Of a stretch of DNA of 64,000 nt, positions 22,901 through 30,545 are shown piece by piece. The DNA is from Heliocidaris erythrogramma (taxonomy: Eukaryota > Echinodermata > Echinoidea > Camarodonta > Echinometridae). The notes under the pieces were generated by a model that made no database searches, was not told where the DNA came from, and was given only the letters and a program-made list of their open reading frames with translations. Where the stretch lies: positions 29,606,094 through 29,670,093 of the forward strand of contig CM046857.1 of the NCBI GenBank assembly GCA_025617745.1, written 5' to 3'. Made by a program: the position numbers and the translations under genes. The stretch's first letter is position 1; the number at the start of each line of letters is the position of its first letter.

Positions 22901-25900
22901 TATTATGTGCTTTGATATGGTCAATAATTCCTAAGCGTTTTCCTTCTATAGGTCTGACCCCCATAATCAAAGCTAACGTGACTGCGACCATTACGGTGAC
23001 CTCGAAGACAGGGGAGGTCAACAAATCGGTCATCTTCCCTCTCGACAACGGAGCAGGTGCCGATTCCAACGATGGTGACGGGGTTTACTCCTTGTATTTC
23101 ACGAACCTCACTTTAACTGGCAGATATTCGGTCCAGGTATGTTCTTCAAATAAAAATAGATATGTCTTTCAATTGTTTTAATCAGTGCCACATTTAGTAT
23201 AAAAAGGGGGCATTGGCTGGTTTTGCCCCGCTAAATACACCTCTGTATCATTAATGTTTTATTACTCTGTTGATTTTTGTACACATGAGGTGGTAGTGCA
23301 GGGGAACGCAGATACACAGCTCGTCGATGACGCCATTCTTGGTGGAGGGTCTTCTCCCCGTCTCGAAGATTCACCCATTGAAGAATTTTCTTATCAACCA
23401 ACGGGCCATTTTGAGCGTGAAATCATCGGTCAGAGCTTCGTATGTGAAGGCCAAGCTTGTATAGACGGTAAATATATCTCCACCGACATTGCGACATGGG
23501 CGTATGAGGTGGGGAAGGAGGAAGAAGGGTCTGGGGTCTACAGTCCCCTCCCCCCCCCCCCCCCCACGAGAAGTTTGAAATGATCAATATTCGGCAACCG
23601 TAACCTCATATTCTGTCAGCGAGGCGTATTTGCTTTGTTTATATCTTACTAATTACATCTTATGTTCAAATTAAATATTCAATATAAATGATCTGTCAAA
23701 TCATTAGCTCACTCGCAAAATTTCGAAACTGGAAGGAAAGTTGATATTTGGGCAAGAGACGTCAGTTCCCCGGCGAAACAAACTATTGTACCCGTATGCC
23801 TATATTCACCGATGTTTCGTAAGCGCGGTTCCGTATTAAAAGAGGGACATTTTGACAATAACGTATACGTAGACATACTTATCCAGTGGGGGGATCGGGG
23901 GGGGGGGGGGGGTAAAAAGAATCCGTGATATGTTCATTGACCATCATGTTTCTTTCTCGTGTACTTTGCGTTGAGCGCATAAGAGTCTATTTTAGCCACG
24001 CTTTATAAAAGCATCTATTCTAATTAGTATAGTCGTCATATCATTAATATCGTCATCAACATTATTATTATTATTATTATTAAAGTTATTATTATTATTA
24101 TCATTATTATTATCATTATCATTATTATCATTACTATTATTGTTATTATAATTATTCTTATCAGCAGGAACTGAGGACCTCTATTCTCCGACCGAAATTA
24201 CTGACCTGACCGCCACTAATGTCCACCCAGAGAACAATACAATTACTCTCAAGTTTACGGCCCCTGGTGATGACCTTTCCGACGGATCTGGTGAGTAGTC
24301 AACAACTTTGCAAGTGTACTACCAGTATTCAGTAGCGTAGCTACTACAGGGGGCACCGGGGCACGTGCCCCATGATCGACGAAAAAAGAAAAGAAATTAT
24401 CTGAGATGAAGAGAAAGAAATGACGGATCTGATGATTAAATCGAAAACTTTGCAGGGCTATATATAATCATATTCAGTGGCGTAGTTACAGGTGGCACGG
24501 GGGGTATAACTTGAATAAGATCAAGTAATTGAAAAGGTATACATGTATTTCTTTTTGCTTAAAACTACGTCCAGTTTTCTGATACACACTTTCCACTTAT
24601 AAGATACCCTTGAAGGATTTGAGAATATTATCTGACTATATTATATGTTATAGACCGGTTCTGTAATGTATACAGATTTATGCACATTTCTTCTCTGAGC
24701 ACCTAGTGATGAGCTATTCCATTAACCTGTTTTTATAAACAAGCTTAAATTACTGGAATCCAGTTTGCATATATCACATGTTGCTATGTCTGGCAAGCCT
24801 CCGACAAGCTTTCAGGTTGTCAAGAGCAACCTTTGTTTGAAAGTTATGCATAAAATTTGCATACAGTACCGAAGCGGTCTATTTTTATAATCATGATCAT
24901 GGTCATGACAGAGAAACGAATTTGCCTGTAAAGACGGGCTTATTAGATCTTATTCCACAGATTTATTAAGCCCCACTTGTCAACCTCTTTAATCCATGCA
25001 AATTAATGTAATATTGTAACGAAATGATTGAACGAAATAAATCAGGTTTGATGACAGGAAATAAGAAATTATTTTTATAATGACATGATTTTTGTTTTCC
25101 ATTCATTTACTGAGTATTTTTCTGGGAAAAGTGGTTGAAATTTGGCTCGTCATAAATCAGTTTTAATAATTCCAACCATTACATCGAGTATATTTATATG
25201 CGCAACAACATGAATAAAATCTCAAATATATGAACTATAAAATGTCTCTTTCAAGCGTCCATGTACGAGTTTCGCTACTCCCTTGTTTTCTCGGAGCTTG
25301 TCTATCGATTCAATGAGACTGAGATTATTCCTGAAGATTGGTTCGTCTTAGGTGATACTAACGCTCCGGGACTTGCTGGCTTAGAGGAGACTTTCGTCAT
25401 CAGGGTGAATGAAACAGGTAGATATTTAACATCGAAATTCAGTATTTATAGTATTTTTGAGGGAATAGAATTGCCGTCAATAATAATGTCCTTTGTGTAT
25501 AGCGCCTTATTAGTAACACGTAACCAACCAAAGCGCTTACAGTATTACCCCGGGATCGTTTCATGGATTGAACCGTCGTAAGTACAAGATTAGCGACATG
25601 TCGACGCTATCGCTCAACTTGTCTGATAGTTTAGTGTTTCACAAAGCCGTTTTTGCTAAGACCAGCGACAACTTCCGCGACAGTTGACTTGTCGCTACTT
25701 CAAACCTTTCATATCTTTGTAAACGCCATCACAGGTCAGCTTTTAGTTAGTCTATAAGCATCGAAAATGAAAACTGTAAATTAATAAAAATTTACTTCCA
25801 GATCTCAAACACTTTCCTCTATTGAACGTTTAAAAACATGTATTAATGTTAATATCGAGATATCGCATAAAGGTTCAATATCTTTTTATGGCGCTTACGA

Positions 25901-26683
25901 GTCCCTTTTGAAGCCCAAGTAGCCTATACGTACCTGCCAAAAGTGCCCCCTCCTTTTTCAGATTTTCGACCCCAATTAAAGGCGCCTGAAAATGTGATAA
26001 CATTTTACAAAATCCTGGTTCCCCTGTACTTTTTACAGCAATACACATATACTCTGGCAGAATTTGAGAAAACTTTGCTTGTCAGATATTTTGGACACAT
26101 ATTTGCCCCCCCCCCCCCCCACCTCAACCCTTGACCCTGGATCCACCATCGTCATAACGACTGAAAATATATTTCCTCACCTATGTCGAATAAAGACCAA
26201 AATCCTACCTCTAATTCAACATAATTTCAGCATTTGAAAGAAATACATTTTTAGTACCATTATTGCAAGGTCACATGCTGAATCACGGAGGCTTATATAA
26301 AAAAATCTTTCAAATAATCACTGAAATCAGACATTCATTTTTTACTTTTTTGTATTTTCTTATCTTGTTGTATACCACTATACGGTACATTCAAGTTCAA
26401 AGAACCACGTTTTTAAACATATTTCGCAGGTAACATCACTTACGCCATAGCTGTCGTAGCCATCGATGACGAAAAGAATCGTAGCCAGCGATCAAACATC
26501 GCGACATCGTCGGGTTCATTGCTCTTCGATCAGCGACCCAGCCGAGGTCTCGAGGCTGGTGCCATTGCCGGTATAACTATAGTTGTGCTGTTGCTGGTCG
26601 TTCTTATGGCGATCCTTGCTGTCTACCGAACTGTCTACAGAATCAAGAAGAAAGACGATCCAATTCTTACAATATCAGCTTAA
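7428..26683 (+). CDS. CLCA-like: CLCA-family metalloprotease/VWA protein, 15 visible exons (5' partial)
   Basis: Joined exons: 7428-7671, 8218-8371, 9276-9421, 9977-10084, 11004-11168, 12103-12289, 15593-15711, 16706-16874, 19097-19347, 20693-20864, 22952-23136, 23290-23467, 24168-24290, 25256-25417, 26430-26683. All phases agree and give 871 residues with no internal stop. CLCA proteins are secreted or membrane-anchored, self-cleaving regulators of calcium-activated chloride currents and mucus. Visible domains: metalloprotease with HEFGH (85-89) and nearby DEY; a cysteine region with fewer Cys than vertebrate members; a VWA domain with MIDAS DTSGS (257-261); a beta-rich region (about 430-690); a fibronectin-III-like region (about 695-815); a membrane helix (about 831-853) and a short basic tail. 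Human relatives are about 900 residues, so roughly 60-70 N-terminal residues with the signal peptide are missing. The orthology subgroup cannot be told. Confidence 0.92.
7672..8217 (+). other. CLCA intron with a tRNA-derived SINE
   Basis: Phase-0 intron. The main recognisable content is the SINE at about 7921-8115. Confidence 0.8.
7921..8115 (+). mobile_element. tRNA-derived SINE
   Basis: Pol III-type boxes are visible (TGGTCTAGTGTG and GGTTCGAATCC), followed by CACGGCACTAATGTCCTTTGG and a body with GTCAGGGAGAAAAGACCTTG. The layout and the 'TGCCCTTTGG..AGGCATTAATC'-like segment match the SINE at 29177-29390. Confidence 0.7.
8218..8371 (+). CDS. CLCA-like: CLCA exon B: HEFGH metalloprotease motif
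   Basis: Acceptor TTTGGCAG, donor GTTTGA, phase 0 to 1. It encodes TVVHEFGHLRWGLKDEYPYD. The zinc-binding HExxH, the LRWG stretch and the acidic DEY are hallmarks of the CLCA protease domain, and all key residues are present, so catalytic ability appears intact. Confidence 0.95.
8372..9275 (+). other. CLCA intron with poly-C runs and a hAT-like repeat
   Basis: It contains a long C run near 8625-8638. The segment at about 8850-9115 has GGCGTAACCACCGGCGGGGG at its left and TGGCTACACCAGTGG at its right, like the hAT-type MITEs elsewhere. A (TG)n tract lies at about 9005-9025. Confidence 0.6.
9276..9421 (+). CDS. CLCA-like: CLCA exon C: cysteine-containing linker
   Basis: Acceptor TTTCTGCAG, donor GTAAAT, phase 1 to 0. 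It encodes GISCQNSPEDG, KKSCSF and KASLMFNPHVDT; the last part matches the CLCA 'ASIMF...VD' segment. The Cys-rich loop is shorter than in vertebrate CLCAs. Confidence 0.85.
9710..9956. repeat. (CT)n tracts flanking a decayed copy of exon D
   Basis: CT-rich microsatellites at about 9710-9752 and 9903-9956, plus (TG)n at about 9891-9907. Each CT tract precedes a GTAACTGAATTCTG block: a decayed copy at 9785 and the real exon at 9977. Confidence 0.8.
9785..9860 (+). pseudogene. Decayed partial copy of CLCA exon D
   Basis: After a CAG acceptor the sequence reads GTAACTGAATTCTGTGATGG and stays about 80% identical to exon D for 44 bp, then degenerates. The intron just upstream (TTTAAATCCTGTTCAG) also resembles the real one. 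No matching donor is present. The copy lies 192 bp before exon D. Confidence 0.85.
9977..10084 (+). CDS. CLCA-like: CLCA exon D: segment before the VWA domain
   Basis: Acceptor ACATGCAG, donor GTTTGA, 36 codons, phase 0 to 0. It encodes VTEFCDGGDEVD, HNIHAPNRQNIQC and YQSAWEV, matching the CLCA pattern 'VEFC...HN.EAPN.QN..C...STWEV'. Confidence 0.93.
10085..11003 (+). other. CLCA intron ending in a (CT)n tract
   Basis: AT-rich and unremarkable, except for a CT microsatellite at about 10932-10994 that serves as the polypyrimidine tract of the next exon. Confidence 0.6.
11004..11168 (+). CDS. CLCA-like: CLCA exon E: start of the VWA domain with MIDAS motif
   Basis: Acceptor TACTCCAG, donor GTATGC, 55 codons, phase 0 to 0. 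It encodes TVLVLDTSGSMEGKRL. DTSGS is the metal-ion-dependent adhesion site (DxSxS) of VWA domains, so metal binding is probably retained. Confidence 0.95.
11169..12102 (+). other. CLCA intron, no additional gene seen
   Basis: Contains a run of about 16 C at 11297-11312 and AT-rich sequence; nothing else recognised. Confidence 0.5.
12103..12289 (+). CDS. CLCA-like: CLCA exon F: VWA domain
   Basis: Acceptor CCAACAG, donor GTAGGT, phase 0 to 1. It encodes PFGSRLGMVSFSSSASVLA and FLPSTTDESDALSSIGSG, the CLCA VWA strand 'GS.VGMV.FDS.A' and the third MIDAS loop region before 'GL..AF'. Confidence 0.93.
13097..13279. mobile_element. MITE with 25-bp perfect inner inverted repeat
   Basis: ACTACTTTCGAAAAATAAAC... 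at 13108-13132 is the exact reverse complement of 13247-13271, and similarity continues to CAC/GTG ends. A related, more diverged sequence lies at about 30376-30520, sharing GGGCAATTTC-like and TGTAATGTTCGCAC segments. Confidence 0.75.
13372..13520. repeat. Imperfect ~60-bp tandem repeat
   Basis: About 2.5 copies of a unit with TATAACGTTATTACATCAT and AATATCATGAACCATTTT. Confidence 0.6.
13897..14196. mobile_element. GC-rich, CpG-rich MITE flanked by TTAA
   Basis: Ends TTAAAGGGATACTC and GCGTATCCCTTTAA are inverted repeats bordered by TTAA, fitting the TTAA-targeting groups (piggyBac or Kolobok). The inside is far richer in GC and CpG than the surroundings and contains no transposase. Its open reading frame is probably incidental. 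Confidence 0.65.
14300..14890. repeat. Dispersed MITE-like repeat, copy in CLCA intron
   Basis: Segments such as GTGAAAGTTTGAACGAAATC, AATAAGAAAGTTT and GGGAATTTCAAA recur, inverted, at about 44640-44920, where TTGCTTGTCCAATTACGTTC and GATTGCCCTTTAA are visible. A run of about 14 C lies at 14619-14632. Confidence 0.55.
15593..15711 (+). CDS. CLCA-like: CLCA exon G: VWA domain
   Basis: Acceptor TTATTACAG, donor GTGAGA, phase 1 to 0. It encodes GIRKAVEIL and RNIIVVSDGEENMSPYI; the latter is the CLCA 'EIVLLTDGEDN' strand and MIDAS Asp. Confidence 0.93.
15755..16560. repeat. Composite hAT-like repeat, related inverted copy at 36.2-36.6 kb
   Basis: The left end has CAGTGGCGTAG and the right end CTACGCCAGTG. 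The inner part (about 16140-16490), with CGCATTTCAAACCTTC, is found reverse-complemented at about 36245-36600. Internal CAGTGG-type ends suggest nested elements. A G-run follows a (GA)n tract near 16030-16060. Confidence 0.65.
16706..16874 (+). CDS. CLCA-like: CLCA exon H: end of the VWA domain
   Basis: Acceptor TTATGCAG, donor GTAACA, phase 0 to 1. It encodes VSTIAVGATVDTNLEDLS and GKHFANSD, like the CLCA 'I.TVALGPSA...LE.LS..TGG' stretch. Confidence 0.93.
17435..17573. mobile_element. MITE of the 'GTTTCATnAAGC' family
   Basis: GGAAGCGTTTCATCAAGC at the left and its near-complement at the right form inverted ends, with GTGATTTTTACCGACA/TGTCAGTAAAAATCAC further in. The core TTATAAGCTACTGAAATCCT is shared with 18916-19065. 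Confidence 0.75.
18916..19065. mobile_element. MITE of the 'GTTTCATnAAGC' family, next to CLCA exon I
   Basis: Inverted ends AGGGCC and GGGCCCT with AACTTGTTATC/GATAACAAGTT. The core matches the 17.5-kb copy. It ends only 31 bp before the acceptor of exon I, so part of its sequence may lie in the branch-point region. Confidence 0.75.
19097..19347 (+). CDS. CLCA-like: CLCA exon I: beta-rich region after VWA
   Basis: Acceptor TTTTCGCAG, donor GTTTGA, phase 1 to 0. It encodes FYVDEALTGDFKIILYYY and AMLTTPNGTTYS, corresponding to the CLCA 'VDSTVGKDT.FLI.W' and 'L.DPSG' stretch. Confidence 0.9.
19348..20692 (+). other. CLCA intron with hairpin motifs, G-run and simple repeats
   Basis: It contains a CTGAAGA...GAAAC stem motif (19756-19786), a short stem-loop (19836-19850), a G run near 20104-20122, a (GAA)n tract (20447-20471), and a repeat at about 20160-20450 that recurs diverged at 20990-21240. 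Confidence 0.6.
20693..20864 (+). CDS. CLCA-like: CLCA exon J: beta-rich region
   Basis: Acceptor TCTCTAAAG, donor GTAATT, phase 0 to 1. It encodes VGTWNLTVVNRG, like 'VGTWKYSLQA' of CLCAs, and QRQILYVKISQG. Confidence 0.9.
21954..22242 (+). repeat. CCCGTGG-palindrome repeat, copy 2 (uninterrupted)
   Basis: Closely matches 5013-5661 without the nested insertion. It includes GAACTCATGCAAGCTTTGGA and ends with CCCGTGGATGTCCACGGG. Confidence 0.8.
22381..22594 (+). repeat. CCCGTGG-palindrome repeat, copy 3 (truncated)
   Basis: Contains only the right two-thirds of the repeat and the same end. The palindrome carries one change (CCCGTAGATG). Confidence 0.8.
22741..22795 (+). pseudogene. Decayed partial copy of CLCA exon K
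   Basis: CTGACCCCTGTAATAAAAGC and the next ~30 bp align with exon K from 22954 at about 70% identity; the translated ghost reads LTPVIKAEIFAIISV against LTPIIKANVTATITV. No usable acceptor is present. It lies 213 bp upstream of the real exon. Confidence 0.75.
22952..23136 (+). CDS. CLCA-like: CLCA exon K: 'LDNGAGAD' beta domain
   Basis: Acceptor TTCTATAG, donor GTATGT, phase 1 to 0. It encodes LTPIIKANVTATI, FPLDNGAGADSNDGDGVYS and GRYSVQ, nearly diagnostic of CLCA ('LLDNGAGAD...DGVYSRYF...GRYSV'). Confidence 0.95.
23290..23467 (+). CDS. CLCA-like: CLCA exon L
   Basis: The acceptor is taken at CACATGAG because it keeps frame after GRYSVQ and gives VVVQGNADTQL, like 'VKVRALGG' of CLCAs. Donor GTAAAT, phase 0 to 1. 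A later in-frame CAG at 23301 is an alternative acceptor. Confidence 0.8.
23468..24167 (+). other. CLCA intron with homopolymers and (TTA)n
   Basis: A C run near 23549-23564, a G run near 23897-23912 and a TTA/TCA microsatellite at about 24058-24160 just before exon M. Confidence 0.7.
24168..24290 (+). CDS. CLCA-like: CLCA exon M: start of fibronectin-III-like domain
   Basis: Acceptor TATCAGCAG, donor GTGAGT, phase 1 to 1. It encodes PTEITDLTATNV and ITLKFTAPGDDLSDG, matching CLCA 'P..ITDL.A...LTWTAPGDD.D.G'. Confidence 0.95.
24422..24494 (+). repeat. Decayed copy of the exon M 3' edge and adjoining intron
   Basis: GACGGATCTG followed by ACTTTGCA and CAGTGGCGTAG repeats, about 141-145 bp downstream, the exon-M/intron junction and following intron (24281-24345). 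In the copy the donor GT is replaced by AT. Confidence 0.65.
24495..25255 (+). other. CLCA intron remainder with a dispersed repeat
   Basis: The stretch at about 24690-24830 recurs inverted at about 48590-48720 (shared GACATAGCAACA and ACTGGATTCCA-type segments). No gene seen. Confidence 0.55.
25256..25417 (+). CDS. CLCA-like: CLCA exon N: fibronectin-III-like domain
   Basis: Acceptor CTTTCAAG, donor GTAGAT, phase 1 to 1. It encodes YEFRYSLVFSEL, FNETEIIPEDW and EETFVIRVNET, like 'KYIIRIS.S...L...FN'. Confidence 0.88.
25418..26429 (+). other. Last CLCA intron
   Basis: It includes a run of about 13 C near 26107 and ordinary AT-rich DNA. No other gene recognised. Confidence 0.5.
26430..26683 (+). 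CDS. CLCA-like: CLCA exon O: last strand, membrane helix, stop
   Basis: Acceptor TTTCGCAG, ends at TAA. It encodes ITYAIAVVAIDDEKNRS (CLCA 'FIA..AVD...L.S..SN'), then the helix AGAIAGITIVVLLLVVLMA and a short basic tail RIKKKDDP. The protein is therefore predicted to be type I membrane-anchored. AATAAA lies at 26693-26698, ten bases after the stop; a signal that close may not be the one used. Confidence 0.92.
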
Positions 26684-26770
26684 GCACTACGTAATAAAGT
26701 GATCATTGAAGAACGAGGCTTGCTCAAGTTGACTATTCTGATATCATTCAGCAGATTGAATAAGCCTTCT

Positions 26771-27217
26771 TTAAAGGGAAAGTCCACTCCGGTATTTAGT
26801 TGATTTGAATAAAAGCAGAAACTGAGAGGAACAAATTAGTAAAAGTTTGAGCAAAATCCGATACGAAATAAGAAAGTTATAATTGGCAACTCCGTGACGT
26901 ATCTTGCGAGAACCTACGTGTATATTTTGCTCAGTATAGAAAATTTCATAAATTTTCATTTTCTTAGTTTCTTTAGAGAAAGTGGAAATTAATGATTTTT
27001 TTTTTTTTTTTTTTTTTTGGGGGGGGGGGGTAAATGGAAGAGGAACTCGCAAGATACTTCACGCTGTTACCAATTTGTGTTTGATTGATTCCAACTTCAA
27101 ACATTCATAACTTTCTTATTTCTTATCATATTTTGCTCAAACATTCACTGATCTGTTAATTTAATTTTTCTGCTTCTTTTAAAGACAACTTGTTATCAGG
27201 GTGGACTTTCCCTTTAA
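26771..27217. mobile_element. TTAA-flanked MITE
   Basis: TTAAAGGGAAAGTCCACTCC at the left and GGTGGACTTTCCCTTTAA at the right form inverted ends with TTAA borders. Subterminal inverted segments with TTTGAGCAAAATC and AGAAAGTTAT lie inside. A T run followed by a G run sits in the middle (about 26998-27030). It begins 88 bp after the CLCA stop. Confidence 0.85.
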
Positions 27218-27587
27218 TGCTAGACGAAATGGAAGACAATCTGTAAATTCATTTCAACTGCTGGAAAATAGCAGATTTATTGCAAAGGAAGACCGCGTCG
27301 ATCGAGGAACTCCCGGAGGTGTCACTTCATATATTGACTTTGTGTATGATAATTAGAAATGTTGCGTAAAAAGCGGTATTTTTTTTGGGGGGGGGGGGAG
27401 ATGTTCGCGAACACTATGATCGCGGATACGAAAAAAAGTATTTTTTTTTGAAAGAGCAAGAAATTTCAAGAAAAAAGAAATGGTCATATATTTAAAAACG
27501 AAACCTGAGACCCCAATAACATTAGCCTATATCCTTGAAATAGGGTATTTTTTGTGAAAAATGTATACTCGATATTAAAGCCAGGAG

Positions 27588-28253
27588 TATTGTTTTATTT
27601 AGAGCATAGTTTGTACTTAATTTTAATAAAAGAAAACTTTTTTTTAAATTTTCTTTAAAATATGCAAAATAGGGGGTCATTTTCGACTCCGCTAATGATC
27701 ATGTGAACACCTTTAAATATGAAGTGACAACACTGGGGTTGAGCTTTCAAAACGATCGCAGCCCAGATGATTAAAAATGCGCGGGACCAAAGGTCTACAA
27801 GACTGACAAAATTGGTCTCGAGAACTTCCTGATTTGTTTTCGGCAGTGAATCGTAAACTTCAGTAAAGAATTTACAAATCACAGATAGCATAAGTCAAGA
27901 TGACCGATAGGTGTTGTTACAAAATCATAAACATTGTATTGTACTTTTTATTTAGAGCCTATTTTGTACCTAATTTTAATTTTTAAAAAAAATTTATTTT
28001 CTTGAAAATATGCAAAATATAGGGGGTCATTTTCGACTCCGTTAATGATCATGTGAACACCTTTAAATATGAAGTGACACCACCGGGGTTGAGCTTTCAA
28101 AACGATCGCAGCCCAAATAATTAAAAATGCGCGGGACCAAAGGTCCACAAGACCGACAAATTGGTCTCGAGAACTTCTGATTTGTCTTCGGCAGTGAATC
28201 GTAAATTTCAGTAAAGAATTTACAAATCACAGATGCACAAGTCAAGATGACCG
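27588..28253. repeat. ~350-bp tandem duplication
   Basis: Two copies (27588-27936 and 27937-28253) share GGGGTCATTTTCGACTCCG and AACGATCGCAGCCCA. The second copy is cut by a LINE and resumes at 29009 (GATAGGTGTTGTTATACAAA). Confidence 0.85.
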
Positions 28254-29001
28254 CTAACATGAACGATGGGGGTCATATTGTTTAATTAATACCAATATGA
28301 GATGGTTCCAAATCAAGATTTTAAACAGAATATTATATACGAGAGATGCATTGTTGACATTTGGTGTGGTAAACTGATAAAAAATGCACCTTTTGTAACA
28401 ACAGTGAAGAAACTATCATACACGTGTTTTGCTTTTGTCAGTACTCGAATGTTATGGTCAAAATTTGAGTACTGGGTACTTCATAATACTGGGGAAAAGG
28501 TTATACTTACAAATCAAAATAAGTTGTTAGGATTTTGCGGTATCAATAACATTGCACTAAACTGTATACTGATGGTTGTACGACGAGAAATATTTCACGC
28601 CAAATTACAAAATCAACTACCTTCATTTGAGAAAATTATATTAGCTGTAAAATGTTATTACGAAATGGAAAAATACATTTATCAAACGAATCTCAAAGAA
28701 AAGAAATTACTGAAGAAATGGTTTCTTTTCAGAAAATGTTTTGAGTGTGTTGGCAGCGTGACAACAATCATGAAATGATCAATTTACTATGTATTGTTTT
28801 ATATCATATGTATAATTCATTTTGTTATTTTTCTCTTCCCTCAAGCTTGGGCCGTGAAGTTCATTGTTATGCCATTGTTTACTCATTCTGTTGCACTATC
28901 CTAATTACGAAAATATATGATTATTAATTTGCACTTGTTGAATTTGCTTTTTGTAAATAAAGAACCCTGTGGAAAGGAAAAAGAAAGAAGACAAAAAAAA
29001 A
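28254..29001 (+). mobile_element. 5'-truncated LINE with target-site duplication
   Basis: The insertion is flanked by ATGACCG (28247-28253 and 29002-29008) and ends in an A tail, the signature of target-primed reverse transcription. It contains only the 3' end of the RT ORF: a zinc-knuckle-like CTFCNNSEETIIHVFCFC in one frame and the following FEYWVLHNTGE in another, so a frameshift separates them. The remaining frame runs to a stop at 28776-28778. The copy is dead. Confidence 0.85.
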
Positions 29002-29176
29002 ATGACCGATAGGTGTTGTTATACAAAATCATAAACATTGTATTGTAAAAACAAAGTATGGATGTCAATGCAAATGAAGCTTCATAATAAAATACCATTG
29101 GCTACTTTTGAGAAAATTACATTTTTAGCATCAAATAGTTATTAAAAAAACATCCATTTGACAATGAATTGCATGA

Positions 29177-29390
29177 GGAGGCGCAATGGCTCAGTGGTAG
29201 AGCAGTAGTCTCGTATAACTGGGAGTTTCCAAGTTCGAAACCAAGTGGATGCGCTAGTGCCCTTTGGTAAGGCATTAATCCTCATTACCAAGTCTCTCGG
29301 AGAGGACTTAAAACTATTGGTCCTCTGAATGCTTACTTTCAAGCATACACATGCTTTCTTACCAGTCAGGTTAAACAAACAATCAACCTT
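29177..29390 (+). mobile_element. tRNA-derived SINE
   Basis: A box TGGCTCAGTGG and B box AGTTCGAAACC lie in a tRNA-like head, followed by TAGTGCCCTTTGGTAAGGC and TCTCGGAGAGGACTTAAA. Same class as 7921-8115. Confidence 0.8.
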
Positions 29391-29817
29391 TTCACGTCAG
29401 AATTTACAGTACTCAAGATTACACTATGTAAATTTAATCTGAACTGAACTAAGCATATTTAAGAATTAAAGTAAGGTTGGATGGAAACAGAGATTTTGTT
29501 TCTTTACACCTATAGCATTTGAGGGCAACTTTGGGTCAAAGGGCACTTTAATGCTTTTGCAGGGGCATCCGGCATCCTTTCTCAATGAACATTTTGTCAG
29601 TTATTTACATATATATTTCAAATGTAAAGTTAATCTACTTTTCTTTGGCAAAGCTATGTGCATGTTCTGGAAGGGGTGAAATCGATCCGATCTGGGATTT
29701 CTGTTTCGGGGGCTCTGGGAGTAAACCCGACTTTGTCAATGACTTTGATGGTCTAATGAGGTCATATCTTGATGTTCGGGACAGGCTCATGGCTTAAGGC
29801 TTAAAAGCGTTCCTGCC

Positions 29818-30110
29818 TATAACTACTTTGTAAATATATTACATATTGTTCCTAAAATACTAAAACACGTTTTGATGTTCAAAGTTTATAAGATGAAACT
29901 TCGATTTTTGTTAAATAACTTTATGACTTTTAGTGGTTCCTATACCATTAACTACTTTGTCAATAATTATATTACATATTGTTCCTAAAATACTAAAACA
30001 CGTTTTGATGTTCAAAGTTTATAAGATGAAACTTCGATTTTTGTTAAATAACTTTATGACTTTTAGTGGTTCCTATACCATTAACTACTTTGTAAATAAT
30101 TATATTACGT
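29818..30110. repeat. 133-bp tandem repeat, about 2.2 copies
   Basis: Units beginning TATA(CCATT)AACTACTTTG at 29818, 29941 and 30074 are almost identical over CACGTTTTGATGTTCAAAG and AAACTTCGATTTTTG. High identity suggests recent expansion. Confidence 0.9.
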
Positions 30111-30375
30111 ATTGTTCATGCAATACAAGGTTTTTCGAGGTTTTCAAAGTTCATAAGAACATGGCGATCCAATGTGCCTGAATATGAAATTTTTGTACAT
30201 TTTCACTCCAAAAAAGTGTCAAAATTTAGAAACTGGAAAGTTGATATTTGGGCAAAGGCGTCAGCCCCTCGCGAAAATGTGCCCGTGCGCCTATGTTTTT
30301 ATGCTTATTAAATGTTTTTTGATACTTGTGCATATATCAATCTGTCTATGTATTGAAAAGAAATGTTTTGTACAA

Positions 30376-30520
30376 AACACGATGACTTTCGAGAAATCAA
30401 CTCATGGGCAATTCCGTATCCCATAAAAATCATTATGCAGAAAACGTAACGTGTCATTGTAATGTTCGCACTATGCAATATGTGATGAATAAGGCTACTG
30501 AATAAGGCTACTGACTCCAG
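30376..30520. mobile_element. Diverged copy of the 13.1-kb MITE
   Basis: CACGATGACTTTCGAGAAAT and TCATTGTAATGTTCGCAC correspond to parts of 13097-13279. Confidence 0.5.
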
Positions 30521-30545
30521 TAATATTACTGTGAATAAAAAGGAC

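Larger units (their letters stand above)
20865..22951 (+). other. CLCA intron made largely of dispersed repeats
   Basis: It contains a repeat at 20990-21240 related to 20160-20450, a repeat beginning CATAGCAAAGCGAGACTATA near 21311, an AATAATAATAAATTTC...AAAGCGC repeat near 21686, two copies of the CCCGTGG palindrome repeat, and a decayed copy of exon K. Confidence 0.6.

Noticed and set aside
27655..28260. Two similar minus-strand frames with LIIWAAIVLKAQP
   Set aside because: They come from the two copies of a tandem duplication, differ by frame-changing indels and show no known domain.
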